Positions 23,847-32,476 of a stretch of DNA of 64,000 nucleotides are shown one piece after another. The notes below the pieces were generated by a model. That model had not been told where the DNA came from, searched no databases, and worked only from the letters and a program-made list of their open reading frames with translations. The stretch comes from Palsa-870 sp035937155 (lineage in GTDB: Bacteria > Chloroflexota > Dormibacteria > Dormibacterales > Dormibacteraceae): assembly GCA_035937155.1 (NCBI GenBank), contig DASYVJ010000055.1:8257-72256 (forward strand). Reading direction: 5' to 3'. Numbering within the stretch: the first letter of the stretch is position 1; each line of letters starts with the position of its first letter. The position numbers were made by a program, and so were the translations under genes.

Positions 23847-24761
23847 ATGAGCAAGCGAAAGCGAGCCAGCCTCGGTAAGACCCCGACCGGTGCCGAGCAG
23901 CCCGCCGGCGGAGAGACCCCGGGTTCGGCAGCCGACGATGCCGCCGTCAAAGAAGACATGGCGCACGTCAGCCCGGACGTCCTGGCCGGCAGCCCCAGCA
24001 TCTTCGCTCCCAAATGGAGCGCCGAAGAACCCACCCGAACGGATGCTCCCGAGGTCGTTAGCGAGCCTGTTCTCGCCGAGGCTGAGCCCAAAGCGGCCGA
24101 GATGCCGATCGAAAGTGTTGAGCCTTCACCTGAAGTGCCAGTCGAGCCCGATCCGGTTCTGGCCCCACCGGTCGCTGAAGCGACACAGCCGCCGCCGCCC
24201 ATGACCGCGATGCCACACCCCGTTCGACCGCGTGGCGGTGGGTCTAGCGGAGCCCTTGGCGTCGTCCTGGTGGTCGTCGGACTGTTCGCTCTCGCCATCG
24301 TGCTGTTCGGCGTCGACCTGACCCAGTACGGCTGGCCGCTCTTCGTCATCGTCCCGGGCCTGACCTTGCTCGTCGTCGGATTCCTTGGCGGCGGATCCGG
24401 CGCGTCGGTGCCGGGAGGCATCGTGACGATGCTCGGTCTGGTGCTCGCCTACCAGAGCAGCACCGGCGACTGGGCGAGCTGGGCCTTCGCCTGGGCCCTG
24501 GTCGCTCCGTTTGGCGTGGGTCTTGGCCTCTACCTCCAGGCGCTGCGCGACCGCGACCACGGGACGCTGCGCCAGGGACGAACGCTGATGTTCGTCGGAT
24601 TGCTGATCTTCATGATCGGTTTCGTCTTCTTCGAATCGATCCTTGGGATCAGCGGGCAGGACTACGGAATCTTCGGTAAGGCGGCGCTGCCGGCGCTGCT
24701 CATCGTGATCGGGATCATCCTTCTGGTTCGTAGCATCCAGCGCAGCCGCCGAGCTACCTGA
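23847..24761 (+). CDS. Membrane protein with long acidic/proline-rich N-terminal tail, hypothetical
   Basis: 304 residues. Residues 1-130 are low-complexity and acidic/proline-rich (repeats of Glu-Pro-Val, e.g. EPSPEVPVEPDPVLAPP) and look cytoplasmic and disordered. Residues 135-300 form about six transmembrane helices in pairs (GALGVVLVVVGLFALAIVLFG, WPLFVIVPGLTLLVVGFLGG, LMFVGLLIFMIGFVFFE, LPALLIVIGIILLVRSI). The ATG at 23847 follows a 40-base gap from thiD. No recognised domain. Convergent with the GNAT gene; the two stops are adjacent. Confidence 0.72.
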   Translation: MSKRKRASLGKTPTGAEQPAGGETPGSAADDAAVKEDMAHVSPDVLAGSPSIFAPKWSAEEPTRTDAPEVVSEPVLAEAEPKAAEMPIESVEPSPEVPVEPDPVLAPPVAEATQPPPPMTAMPHPVRPRGGGSSGALGVVLVVVGLFALAIVLFGVDLTQYGWPLFVIVPGLTLLVVGFLGGGSGASVPGGIVTMLGLVLAYQSSTGDWASWAFAWALVAPFGVGLGLYLQALRDRDHGTLRQGRTLMFVGLLIFMIGFVFFESILGISGQDYGIFGKAALPALLIVIGIILLVRSIQRSRRAT

Positions 24762-25820
24762 CTATCGGGCCGGTAACCTTTTGACGCGGGCCGCGAGACC
24801 GTCGCGGCCAATCTGATACTCGGTGCCGGCTCGATACTGTTTGAATCCCAGGTTCTTGTTGATCGCAAGCATCGGCGCGTTCGAGCCTGCGTTGTCCGTC
24901 ACCACCCATTGCGCTTCTGGGTAGAGCTCATGAAGGTGCCACAGCATCGTGGCCTTGATCCATTTGCCCAGGCCGCGGCCCCGCGCCTCCGGCTGTACGC
25001 CGGTGAAACGCTGCTCGATGATGGTTGGTCGGTGCGGAGCCCACGCCGCTTCGGTGATCGCGGAGATCAACCCGTCTGGTTCCCGAGTCAGGATCATGTG
25101 CAGGCGTTCACCGCTGATGGCCGTGCGTGCGTACCAGTCCCGCATGTGGTCGGGCGTGATCACGATTTCCCCGTGATCGAGGCCTTCGAAGGGGATGGTG
25201 TTGAGCATCCTCGAGAACTGTGGCGAAAAGTCGTCCCACATCGCTTCGGGCAAAGGGCCGTCGTAGATCTGGAGCCTCGTCTGCGGAGAACGTTTGGGAC
25301 CTTCGCCGATCCAGCGTTCGACTTTCTTCCAGTCCACGTCCGCAACCTTGAGCCGGTTCTCCGCGCCGCTGAGCTTGGGCTCGGCACCCACCCACTTCAG
25401 GAACGCATGACCCGGAGCGTCCTCGGCGCCGATGCCCACAACACTGCACCCGTGTGCGTCCATCAGCTCGACCAACAGCGACAGCCAGGAAAAGCCGATA
25501 CCTCGCCGGCGGTGATCCGGGCGAACGTAGAGATCGGCCCAGAAGAGGTGCTTGTTGGAATCGTGGCCGGGAGTTCCGGGCTTGCTGGTCGAACCAGAAA
25601 ACCAGCTCAGCAAACGACCGTCACCGGCAATCTCGTAGCGATACTCGATGTCGAATTGGCTGTCGCGCTTCAACCTCGCCTCTTCGATGCCGTCCGGGCG
25701 CACAGGGTCGTCCGGACGCGACTCCTCCTGCCTGAGCCGCCGGTATTCGTGATAGCGATTCCAGAAATCGGCGCCCGCCGATTTGAAATCGACGCGCGCC
25801 GGCACACCCCCACCGACCAC
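24762..25820 (-). CDS. Tandem GNAT acetyltransferase
   Basis: 352 residues with two GNAT folds. In the N-terminal domain the acetyl-CoA loop is VRPDHRRRGIGFSWL (about residues 98-112); in the C-terminal domain VQPEARGRGLGKWIKA (about 277-292), followed by NAPMLAINKNLGFKQYR, the conserved N..M..IN..LGF end motif. The arrangement resembles mycothiol synthase-type or Eis-like double GNATs without proof of substrate. Cytoplasmic. GTG start; divergent from the LLM gene across a 20-base gap. Confidence 0.82.
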   Translation of the reverse strand: MVGGGVPARVDFKSAGADFWNRYHEYRRLRQEESRPDDPVRPDGIEEARLKRDSQFDIEYRYEIAGDGRLLSWFSGSTSKPGTPGHDSNKHLFWADLYVRPDHRRRGIGFSWLSLLVELMDAHGCSVVGIGAEDAPGHAFLKWVGAEPKLSGAENRLKVADVDWKKVERWIGEGPKRSPQTRLQIYDGPLPEAMWDDFSPQFSRMLNTIPFEGLDHGEIVITPDHMRDWYARTAISGERLHMILTREPDGLISAITEAAWAPHRPTIIEQRFTGVQPEARGRGLGKWIKATMLWHLHELYPEAQWVVTDNAGSNAPMLAINKNLGFKQYRAGTEYQIGRDGLAARVKRLPAR

Positions 25821-25827
25821 AGCCCGA

Positions 25828-25833
25828 TATTCT
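25828..25833 (+). promoter_or_regulatory. Candidate -10 element of leaderless LLM gene
   Basis: TATTCT lies seven bases before the second of two tandem ATG codons (25841). With no SD sequence present, transcription would start at that ATG. Inferred. Confidence 0.4.
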
Positions 25834-25840
25834 CACAATG

Positions 25841-26611
25841 ATGAGCGCGGCCCGCCCCTTCAAAGTGGGCGTGACCATTCACCCGCAGCAGTGCAGCATC
25901 CAAGAGCTGCGCGATGCCTGGCGCCGCGCCGACGAGCTGGGCGTCGACAGCATCTGGTTCTGGGATCACTTCTTTCCCCTCTATGGAGACCCCGATGGAA
26001 ACCAGTTCGAGTGCTGGTCGCTGCTGGCCGCGGCCGCGGGCGACACGCGGGCGCCTCAGATCGGACCCATGGTGACGTGTATCGGTTATCGCAACGCGGA
26101 CCTGCTCGCGTACATGGCGGGCACCGTCGACCAGCTGTCAGGCGGCCGGCTCGTGCTTGGTCTGGGCGCGGGGTGGTTCGATCGCGACTACCGCGAGTAC
26201 GGGTATGCGTTCGGCGAAGCGAAGGACCGCGTGCGGGCCCTGAAGGAGGCGCTTCCCCGAATCAAGAGTCGCCTGGCGAAGCTCAAACCGGGCCCGGCCG
26301 GCCCGCTCCCGATCCTGATCGGGGGCGACGGCGAAAAAGTGGTCTTGAAGCTCGTTGCCGAGCATGCACAGATGTGGAACGGCGGAGGGCCCCCGCACAT
26401 GTTCGCGCGCAGGTCCGCGATCGTCGACGAGTGGTGTCAGCGCGTTGGCCGAGATCCGATGGAGATCGAGCGCACGGCCAACATTTCCTCGGCAACGCCG
26501 AAGTCGGTCGATGAGTGGCTGAAGGCAGGCCTGCAGCATTTCGTGCTGAGGCTGGCCCATCCGTTCGACACCAAAGCGTTGGCGCGGCTGATCAAGATTC
26601 GGGATTCGTAA
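25841..26611 (+). CDS. LLM-class F420-dependent oxidoreductase
   Basis: Luciferase-like monooxygenase-family protein of the F420-dependent type; a TIM barrel using F420 (or FMN) for hydride transfer. Characteristic segments: WRRADELGVDSIWFWDHFFPL at about residues 27-47, IGPMVTCIGYRNADLLA, VDQLSGGRLVLGLGAGWFDRDYREYG at about 99-124 and PILIGGDGEKVVLKLVAEHAQMWN. 256 residues, somewhat shorter than the ~290 usual. ATG 25841 preferred over 25838 from the -10 spacing. Substrate unknown. Confidence 0.87.
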   Translation: MSAARPFKVGVTIHPQQCSIQELRDAWRRADELGVDSIWFWDHFFPLYGDPDGNQFECWSLLAAAAGDTRAPQIGPMVTCIGYRNADLLAYMAGTVDQLSGGRLVLGLGAGWFDRDYREYGYAFGEAKDRVRALKEALPRIKSRLAKLKPGPAGPLPILIGGDGEKVVLKLVAEHAQMWNGGGPPHMFARRSAIVDEWCQRVGRDPMEIERTANISSATPKSVDEWLKAGLQHFVLRLAHPFDTKALARLIKIRDS

Positions 26612-26649
26612 TTCAGTAGTTCAAGCCTGGAAGGACAAGCGTCGCGCCG

Positions 26650-27405
26650 TCAGGCTTCTGGATTGTCGATCACAGGCGCCCGTTCGCCGGGCCTCGGGCG
26701 GCGCAGCGGCGGGCCTTCCTCGTCCAGCGCAAGGCGCTGGCACGTGCGCATGGCTTGCATGAGCTCTTGAGTTGTGACTCCGAATCTGTTTCGAATGACT
26801 CCGTCGAAGTAGGTCAGGCCGCGCAGCCGCTGCAGCAGTGATTTCTGCGGTCGGACCAGCGCGCGGTTCAGCCGGTAGAAGATCACATTCGGCACCGTCT
26901 TCGGGTCCTGCCACTCCCCGCCTTCCGACATGCGCATTGCCCGGAAGAGGCCGACGTGGGCGCCCATGAAGTCCGAGACGTGCACCCATCTAACTGCTTT
27001 TGCGACCCCGGGAGGACCAACGCGAAAACCGTCTGTGGTCAGCGTCAGCTGCTCACCCATCCCTTGCATGGCGGTGAAGTAGAAAGCGTTGAGGCCCACC
27101 ATGAGGATCACCGCGATAGGCGCAAGCCATGCGTACGCGTGATTGGCGAAGAGCGCGAGCACGAGCGCGAAAGGGAACGCAACCCAGCCCACGATCCTCA
27201 GCCAGCGAAGGGCATGCGGTAGTGCCGGCGCCGCCAGGACGACCTCCCCCCGCCGGGGATCCAGGTGCGACGTGGGATGTTCCGCCCGGCGCCACGCGTC
27301 GCGCACTCCGATGGCGGCCGCGGTGGTGCCGCCGATGCCGACCGTGTACACGGTAAGCAGCGCCACCGTGAGCACGAGGAGCGCTCGGCCGTCCACCTCC
27401 GGCAT
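26650..27405 (-). CDS. Hypothetical membrane protein
   Basis: 251 residues. Helices at about residues 8-30 (LLVLTVALLTVYTVGIGGTT), 66-84 and 88-110 (WVAFPFALVLALFANHAYAWLAPIAVILMVGLN), then a soluble C-terminal half with a PH-like or DUF-type beta pattern (LTLTTDGFRVGPPGVAKAVRWVHVSDFMG, VIFYRLNRALVRPQKSLLQR). I do not recognise the family. ATG at 27405 chosen over the GTG at 27417; neither has an SD. Convergent with the LLM gene. Confidence 0.65.
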   Translation of the reverse strand: MPEVDGRALLVLTVALLTVYTVGIGGTTAAAIGVRDAWRRAEHPTSHLDPRRGEVVLAAPALPHALRWLRIVGWVAFPFALVLALFANHAYAWLAPIAVILMVGLNAFYFTAMQGMGEQLTLTTDGFRVGPPGVAKAVRWVHVSDFMGAHVGLFRAMRMSEGGEWQDPKTVPNVIFYRLNRALVRPQKSLLQRLRGLTYFDGVIRNRFGVTTQELMQAMRTCQRLALDEEGPPLRRPRPGERAPVIDNPEA

Positions 27406-27506
27406 TGTAGGGGCCACAACGCGCTACGCCGGGTTTTGTGGACCGACCACTAACGAAATGTAAAAACGCAGCCTAGGATTCGTGACACCACACCCTCTTC
27501 GCGGCG

Positions 27507-27536
27507 CGAGCCTCCTACCGCATGGCAGGAGGCTCG
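27507..27536. other. Strong hairpin in 27.4-27.76 kb gap
   Basis: CGAGCCTCCT (27507-27516) and AGGAGGCTCG (27527-27536) form a perfect 10-bp stem with a 10-base loop. TGACAC (27483-27488) and GTGTCA (27536-27541) are also complementary and could extend the structure as an outer helix. No T-tract follows on either strand, so this is not a classical intrinsic terminator; it may end the pntB transcript, seed an RNA structure or be a protein site. Confidence 0.5.
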
Positions 27537-27565
27537 TGTCATTTAAGACGCGTGGGAGGACAGCT

Positions 27566-27675
27566 GTCGCGCTAAGCGGCGTTAAGGATGGGCCTTATTG
27601 ATCGCTCCCCTACGGAACCCTTCTGCTGCGCGCAAGCGGCGATGAGGATGGGACTTATTGATTGCCTCGGCTACG
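27566..27675. repeat. Two imperfect direct repeats spaced exactly 60 bases
   Basis: About 27572-27615 and 27632-27675 align with the core AAGCGGCGNTNAGGATGGG followed by NCTTATTGATNGC and later CTACG. The period is exactly 60 bases; roughly three quarters of positions agree over 44 bases. They fill the gene-free gap between pntB and a hypothetical membrane gene. No coding potential is convincing. Function unknown. Confidence 0.6.
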
Positions 27676-27710
27676 CGAGGTTGTGCTTGGTAGGTGGCAT
27701 GCGGGATGAC

Positions 27711-27729
27711 GGCCGGAGTAAATCCGGCC
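27711..27729. other. Hairpin downstream of pntB
   Basis: GGCCGGA (27711-27717) and TCCGGCC (27723-27729) form a 7-bp stem with a GTAAA loop, 31 bases past the pntB stop on the minus strand. There is no T-tract, so termination at this point would need another mechanism. Confidence 0.45.
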
Positions 27730-27759
27730 TTAGGCTCCACATGGCATTCATTACGGAAT

Positions 27760-29145
27760 TTAGGCGGCTTTGACTGCTGCCACCAACTTGGTCAACGAGT
27801 CTTTCGCGTCACCGAAGAACATCAACGTCTTCGGGTCGTACATGAGGTCGTTGTCGATCCCGGCGAAGCCGGGCCGCATCGAGCGCTTCATGAAGATGAT
27901 GTTCTTTGCCTGGTCGGCGTTGAGTATCGGCATCCCGTAAATCGGGCTGCCCGGCGCATTGCGCGCGGACGGATTGACCACGTCGTTGGCGCCCACGATC
28001 AACGCGACGTCGGCATTCTTGAACTCGTCGTTGATCTCGTCCATCTCTTTGAGCTGCTCGTAGGGCACGTTTGCCTCGGCGAGCAAGACGTTCATGTGGC
28101 CCGGCATACGGCCGGCGACAGGATGGATGGCATATGTCACATCGACCCCGCGCTTCTCGAGCAGCTCGGCGAGCTCGCGCGCAGCATGCTGCGCCTGCGC
28201 TACGGCGAGGCCGTAGCCCGGCACGATGATCACGCGCTGCGAGTAGGCAAGGAGCGTGCCGATGTCCTCCGCCGACCCCGACCTGACACTGCGACCTTCC
28301 TTGCCGGCCGCAGGGGCCGTGCCCGCATGCGTCTGGCCGAACGCGCCGAACAGCACGTTTCCCAACGAGCGTCCCATGGCGTCACTCATGAGCTTGGTGA
28401 GGATGCTGCCCGATGCGCCGACGAGAGTCCCGGCGACGATCAGCGCGAAGTTGTTGAGTGTGAAGCCGCTGGCGGCCACGGCCAGGCCGGTGAACGCGTT
28501 GAGGAGAGAGATGACGACCGGCATGTCCGCGCCACCGATCGGCAGCACGAATGCGACACCGAGCACCAGGGCCAGAACCATCAATGAGATGAAGGAGAAC
28601 GGGATCGAAGCGACGGCGAGAACTGCAACTACAAACCCGAGAATCGCCGCGGCCAGCAGCCCGTTGACGATCTGCTGGCCGGGGTAAGTGATCGGGGTCC
28701 CCGTCATCAGCTCCTGGAGCTTGGCGAAGGCAACCATGCTTCCGGCGAACGAGATCGAGCCGATCACGATGCTGAAAACGCTGGGGAACGCTTCGGTGAA
28801 AGCTGGATGCGGTCCGAAGCGCAGCAGCTCGGCCACCGCCACCAGGGCCGCGGCGCCACCGCCAACCCCGTTGAAGAGGGCGACCATCTGCGGGATGGCG
28901 GTCATCTTCACCATGCGGGCGCCGATAGCGCCGACGGCCGTGCCGATGACGATCCCGATCGCGATGATGATCACGCCCGCGGTCGTGAAATGGAGCAGGG
29001 GCACCGTGGCGACCAGCGCGATTACCATGCCGACGGCGGCGATGAGGTTCCCGTTCCGAGCTCCCTTCGGTGAGCTCAGCTGCTTCAGGCCGACGATGAA
29101 CAGGACCGCGGCCACCAGGTACGCGACCTGGATAATCGTCGTCAT
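27760..29145 (-). CDS. pntB: NAD(P) transhydrogenase subunit beta
   Basis: Beta subunit of proton-translocating transhydrogenase, which uses the proton gradient to reduce NADP+ with NADH. Residues 1-265 are about nine membrane helices (PQMVALFNGVGGGAAALVA, GGADMPVVISLLNAFTG). The C-terminal dIII NADP-binding domain (about 280-461) has VIIVPGYGLAVAQAQHAARELAELLE and HPVAGRMPGHMNVLLAEANVPY, then VGANDVVNPSAR. 461 residues, typical. Last gene of pntA1-pntA2-pntB; overlaps pntA2 by four bases. Confidence 0.96.
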   Translation of the reverse strand: MTTIIQVAYLVAAVLFIVGLKQLSSPKGARNGNLIAAVGMVIALVATVPLLHFTTAGVIIIAIGIVIGTAVGAIGARMVKMTAIPQMVALFNGVGGGAAALVAVAELLRFGPHPAFTEAFPSVFSIVIGSISFAGSMVAFAKLQELMTGTPITYPGQQIVNGLLAAAILGFVVAVLAVASIPFSFISLMVLALVLGVAFVLPIGGADMPVVISLLNAFTGLAVAASGFTLNNFALIVAGTLVGASGSILTKLMSDAMGRSLGNVLFGAFGQTHAGTAPAAGKEGRSVRSGSAEDIGTLLAYSQRVIIVPGYGLAVAQAQHAARELAELLEKRGVDVTYAIHPVAGRMPGHMNVLLAEANVPYEQLKEMDEINDEFKNADVALIVGANDVVNPSARNAPGSPIYGMPILNADQAKNIIFMKRSMRPGFAGIDNDLMYDPKTLMFFGDAKDSLTKLVAAVKAA

Positions 29146-29462
29146 TTGGTTGGTGTTACGGGGGTGGCCCGCTTAGGCGATTGGCGGCCTTTGAACATCT
29201 CGAGCATCCGGTCGGTGACCACGAACCCGCCGACCACGTTGGTGGTCGCGAGGGTCACCGCAACGAGGCCGAGGACGATCGTCACCGGCGAGCTCGCCCC
29301 GGCTGCGATCACGATCGCGCCCACCAGGATGATGCCGTGGATCGCGTTCGTGCCTGACATCAGCGGCGTGTGCAGAATCGTCGGCACCTTGGAAATGACC
29401 TCTATGCCGACAAATATCGACAGCGCGAAAAACGTCACCTCGTTGAGCAGCTCGTTGCTCAT
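29142..29462 (-). CDS. pntA2: NAD(P) transhydrogenase subunit alpha, membrane part
   Basis: 106-residue membrane segment that is fused to PntA1 in E. coli but separate here, as in Rhodospirillum-type three-gene operons. Three to four helices: EVTFFALSIFVGIEVISKVP, NAIHGIILVGAIVIAAGA, PVTIVLGLVAVTLATTNVVGGF; the SGTNAIHGI segment is conserved in PntA. Together with PntB it forms the proton channel. One-base overlap with pntA1 (TGATG) and four with pntB. Confidence 0.94.
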   Translation of the reverse strand: MSNELLNEVTFFALSIFVGIEVISKVPTILHTPLMSGTNAIHGIILVGAIVIAAGASSPVTIVLGLVAVTLATTNVVGGFVVTDRMLEMFKGRQSPKRATPVTPTK

Positions 29463-30592
29463 CAGCTCGCCCCCACCAATTGCTTGGCGCGCTCGTTGAC
29501 GATCTCCCCGCCATGCGTGACGCAGCTGCCCTTGGTGATCTCGTCCTGGAAGTCCAGCGTGATCGCCCCGTCTTTGACCAGATGCAGCAGCAGGTTCATG
29601 ACGTTGCGCGCGAACAGCTGGCTCGCATGCAGCGGCATGGTCGATGGCACGTTCCGTGTGCCCATGATGGTCACGCCGGCGACGTCGACGTCCTTTCCCG
29701 CCTGGGTCAGCTCGACGTTGCCACCGGTCTCCGCGGCAAGGTCGACAATGACTGACCCCGGGCGCATGCCCTTCATCATGTCGCCGGTCACGAGAAGGGG
29801 CGCGCGACGTCCGGGGACAGCCGCGGTGGTGATCACCACGTCGGACTTCGCCACATGCTCGCCGATGAGCTCCCTCTGCTTGCGGAGGAATTCCTCCGAT
29901 TGCTCGCGCGCATAGCCGCCCTCGCCTTCCTGCGTCTCGAGGGCCAGCTCGATGAAGGTGGCGCCCAGCGATTGGACCTCCTCCTTCACCGCCGGCCGCA
30001 CGTCATACGCGGAAACGACCGCTCCCAGCCGGCGCGCGGTGGCGATCGCCTGAAGGCCGGCCACGCCCGCGCCCATGACCAGCACGCGCGCAGGAGCAAC
30101 GGTCCCGGCAGCGGTCATCATCATCGGAAAGAACTTGCCGAGCCGCCCGGCGGCCATCAACACCGCTTTGTATCCGGCGGCAGACGCTTGCGATGAAAGG
30201 GCGTCCATCGACTGCGCGCGCGAGATGCGCGGGACAAGCTCGAGGCTGAACGCCGTCACGCCGCGCTTCGCGAGCGCCTTCACGATCTCACCCTGCGTGG
30301 CCGGCTGGAGGAAGCTGATCAGCACCGAACCGCTCTTCAGCAGCTCGACCTCATCGGCGGCCGGGGCCTGGACCTTGAGCACGGCGTCGGCATCTTTGAG
30401 CAGGGCGGCGGCTCCCTTGACGACCTTGACGCCTGCCTTCTCGTAGGCGTCATCGGGGATGTAGGCGCCGGCCCCCGCTCCGGACTCCACGCTGACCTCG
30501 AGCGAAGCCGCGATCAGCTTGGTCGCCGTATCCGGGACGAGAGCCACGCGCCGCTCGTCCGCGGCTGTTTCCTTCGGGATGGCGACCTTCAC
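29462..30592 (-). CDS. pntA1: NAD(P) transhydrogenase subunit alpha, NAD-binding part
   Basis: Soluble NAD(H)-binding dI subunit, alanine-dehydrogenase-like. MKVAIPKETAADERRVALVPD opens the protein; the Rossmann fold is at VLVMGAGVAGLQAIATARRLGAVVSAYDVRP (about residues 170-200), followed by QRDxR-loop-region LVPRISRAQSMDALSSQA and VITTAAVPGRRAPLLVT. 376 residues, normal for the split form. GTG start; divergent from korA with 78 bases between. Links NADPH supply with the adjacent ferredoxin-dependent oxoacid oxidoreductase. Confidence 0.95.
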   Translation of the reverse strand: MKVAIPKETAADERRVALVPDTATKLIAASLEVSVESGAGAGAYIPDDAYEKAGVKVVKGAAALLKDADAVLKVQAPAADEVELLKSGSVLISFLQPATQGEIVKALAKRGVTAFSLELVPRISRAQSMDALSSQASAAGYKAVLMAAGRLGKFFPMMMTAAGTVAPARVLVMGAGVAGLQAIATARRLGAVVSAYDVRPAVKEEVQSLGATFIELALETQEGEGGYAREQSEEFLRKQRELIGEHVAKSDVVITTAAVPGRRAPLLVTGDMMKGMRPGSVIVDLAAETGGNVELTQAGKDVDVAGVTIMGTRNVPSTMPLHASQLFARNVMNLLLHLVKDGAITLDFQDEITKGSCVTHGGEIVNERAKQLVGAS

Positions 30593-30670
30593 AGACTGAG
30601 GACTCTAAGGAATCGAGCCTTACTCCTGCAGACGCGTAATATCCTTAATCCGCGGCCAACAAGAGAGAAA

Positions 30671-32476
30671 TTGACGCAGCAGATCATCAACGACCTCACC
30701 ATCCAGGCAGCCACGGTCAACGGTTCGGGAAGCCAGACGGCAAACCTGGTTTTGACCAGGGCCATCTTCCACATGGGCATCCCGGTCGCACCAAAGAACG
30801 TCTTTCCGTCCAACATCGAGGGCCTCCCCACCTGGTATCAGCTCCGGGTCACGCCTGAGGGCCACATGGCCCGCTCTGACAAGGTCGACATCCTTGTCGC
30901 CTTCAACCCCGCGACCTGGCACCAGGACCTGGAGACAGTGCGTCCGGGCGGAGTCGTTATCCACGAAGAGGTCTTCTCCAAGGCGGAAGTCCGCTCTGAC
31001 GTCACCTACTACCCCGTGCCGTTCTCCAAGCTGGCCAAGTCGAAGATCCAGAACGACACGCTGCGCAAGCAGCTGGCCAACATGCTCTACGTCGGCGTCA
31101 TCGCCGGCGTGCTTGGCATCCCCCTCGAGGCCCTGGAGCACGGGGTCAAGCGCCAGTTCCTGTCCAAGCCCAAGGCGGTGCAGGTGAACGTTGACGCGAT
31201 CAAGGCCGGCTACGACTACTGGCAGGACAACCTCTCGAAGACGGACCCGTACGGGCTCGAGCCGATGACCGGAGCTGTCGAGGGCAAGGTGCTCGTCGAG
31301 GGTAACCAGGCGGCAGCCCTCGGGGCGCTCATGGGTGGTGTCACCGTCGCGGCCTGGTACCCGATCACTCCATCGTCATCCCTGTGCGAGAACCTCATCG
31401 CTTATTCCGACAGGTTCCGCATAGATCCGAAGACCGGCGAGAAGCTCATCTCGGTCGTGCAGGCGGAGGACGAGCTGGCGGCGGTCGGCATGGCGATCGG
31501 TGCCGGCTGGGCGGGCGCCCGCTCGATGACGTCAACGTCAGGACCTGGCATCTCCCTGATGGCTGAGTTCGCCGGACTCGCCTACTACGCGGAGGTCCCT
31601 GTCGTGATCTTTGACATCCAGCGCATCGGCCCGTCTACCGGCTTGCCCACCCGGACGTCGCAAGCCGACGTCGCTTTTGCTTTCACTCTGTCGCACGGCG
31701 ACACCAGGCACATCGTGCTGCTTCCCGGCACGGTCGAGGAGTGTTACGAGTTCGCGCGAGACGCATTCGACTATGCCGACCGCTTTCAAACCCCGGTCTT
31801 CGTGCTGTCCGACCTCGACCTTGGGATGAACCTCTGGATGACTCCGGAGTTCAAGTACCCCGATAAGCCAATTGACCGAGGCAAAGTGCTTTCGAAAGAA
31901 GATCTCGAGCGGCTGGCGGGCGATTGGGGCCGGTATCGCGACGTCGACGGCGACGGCGTGCCATATCGAACTCTGCCCGGCACCGATCACCCCGCGGCGG
32001 GCTACTTCACACGAGGCTCCGGCCATGACGAATCCGCGCGCTACACCGAAAACGCCGACGCCTACGCGCGGAACATGGACCGCCTGCTGCGCAAGCTGGA
32101 GACCGCCCGCCAGACATTGCCTGGTCCCGAGATGGACGAGAGCGGGAAGTCGGCGGTCGGCCTGATCGCGTTCGGTTCGACACACGCCGCCGTCCTGGAG
32201 GCGCGCGAAGCGCTGACCGCCGCCGGCAGCCCGGTCGACTACCTTCGCCTGCGCGCCCTACCGCTGTCGGACGAGGTGGTCGCTTTTGTCTCGCGACATG
32301 ATCGCGTCTACGTAGTCGAGCAGAACCGCGATGGCCAGGTTTATGACCTCGTCCGGCTCGCCCTCCCTCCGGCCCTCGTCGCACGAGTCCACTCCATCCG
32401 CCACTACAACGGCCAGCCCATCCCGGCAGCGGCCATCACCGAACCATTGCTGAAAATGGAGGGCGTGCCCGCATGA
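30671..32476 (+). CDS. korA: 2-oxoacid:acceptor oxidoreductase, gamma-alpha fusion subunit
   Basis: Alpha subunit of a 2-oxoglutarate (or related 2-oxoacid):ferredoxin oxidoreductase, oxidatively decarboxylating to acyl-CoA and reduced ferredoxin. Residues about 8-185 are the gamma domain (VNGSGSQTANLVLTRAIFHMG), then the alpha pyrimidine-binding domain from about 210: EGNQAAALGALMGGV and AAWYPITPSSSLCENL, with STSGPGISLMAEF. 601 residues, typical for the KorA fusion. TTG start with AAGAGAG upstream. Stop overlaps korB by four bases (ATGA). Substrate preference between 2-oxoglutarate and pyruvate is inferred from the two-subunit architecture. Confidence 0.92.
   Translation: MTQQIINDLTIQAATVNGSGSQTANLVLTRAIFHMGIPVAPKNVFPSNIEGLPTWYQLRVTPEGHMARSDKVDILVAFNPATWHQDLETVRPGGVVIHEEVFSKAEVRSDVTYYPVPFSKLAKSKIQNDTLRKQLANMLYVGVIAGVLGIPLEALEHGVKRQFLSKPKAVQVNVDAIKAGYDYWQDNLSKTDPYGLEPMTGAVEGKVLVEGNQAAALGALMGGVTVAAWYPITPSSSLCENLIAYSDRFRIDPKTGEKLISVVQAEDELAAVGMAIGAGWAGARSMTSTSGPGISLMAEFAGLAYYAEVPVVIFDIQRIGPSTGLPTRTSQADVAFAFTLSHGDTRHIVLLPGTVEECYEFARDAFDYADRFQTPVFVLSDLDLGMNLWMTPEFKYPDKPIDRGKVLSKEDLERLAGDWGRYRDVDGDGVPYRTLPGTDHPAAGYFTRGSGHDESARYTENADAYARNMDRLLRKLETARQTLPGPEMDESGKSAVGLIAFGSTHAAVLEAREALTAAGSPVDYLRLRALPLSDEVVAFVSRHDRVYVVEQNRDGQVYDLVRLALPPALVARVHSIRHYNGQPIPAAAITEPLLKMEGVPA

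Noticed and set aside
27588..27773. Short ORF across the 60-base repeats, with repeated MGLID
   Set aside because: The repetition simply reflects the DNA repeat; there is no ribosome binding site and the composition is not protein-like.
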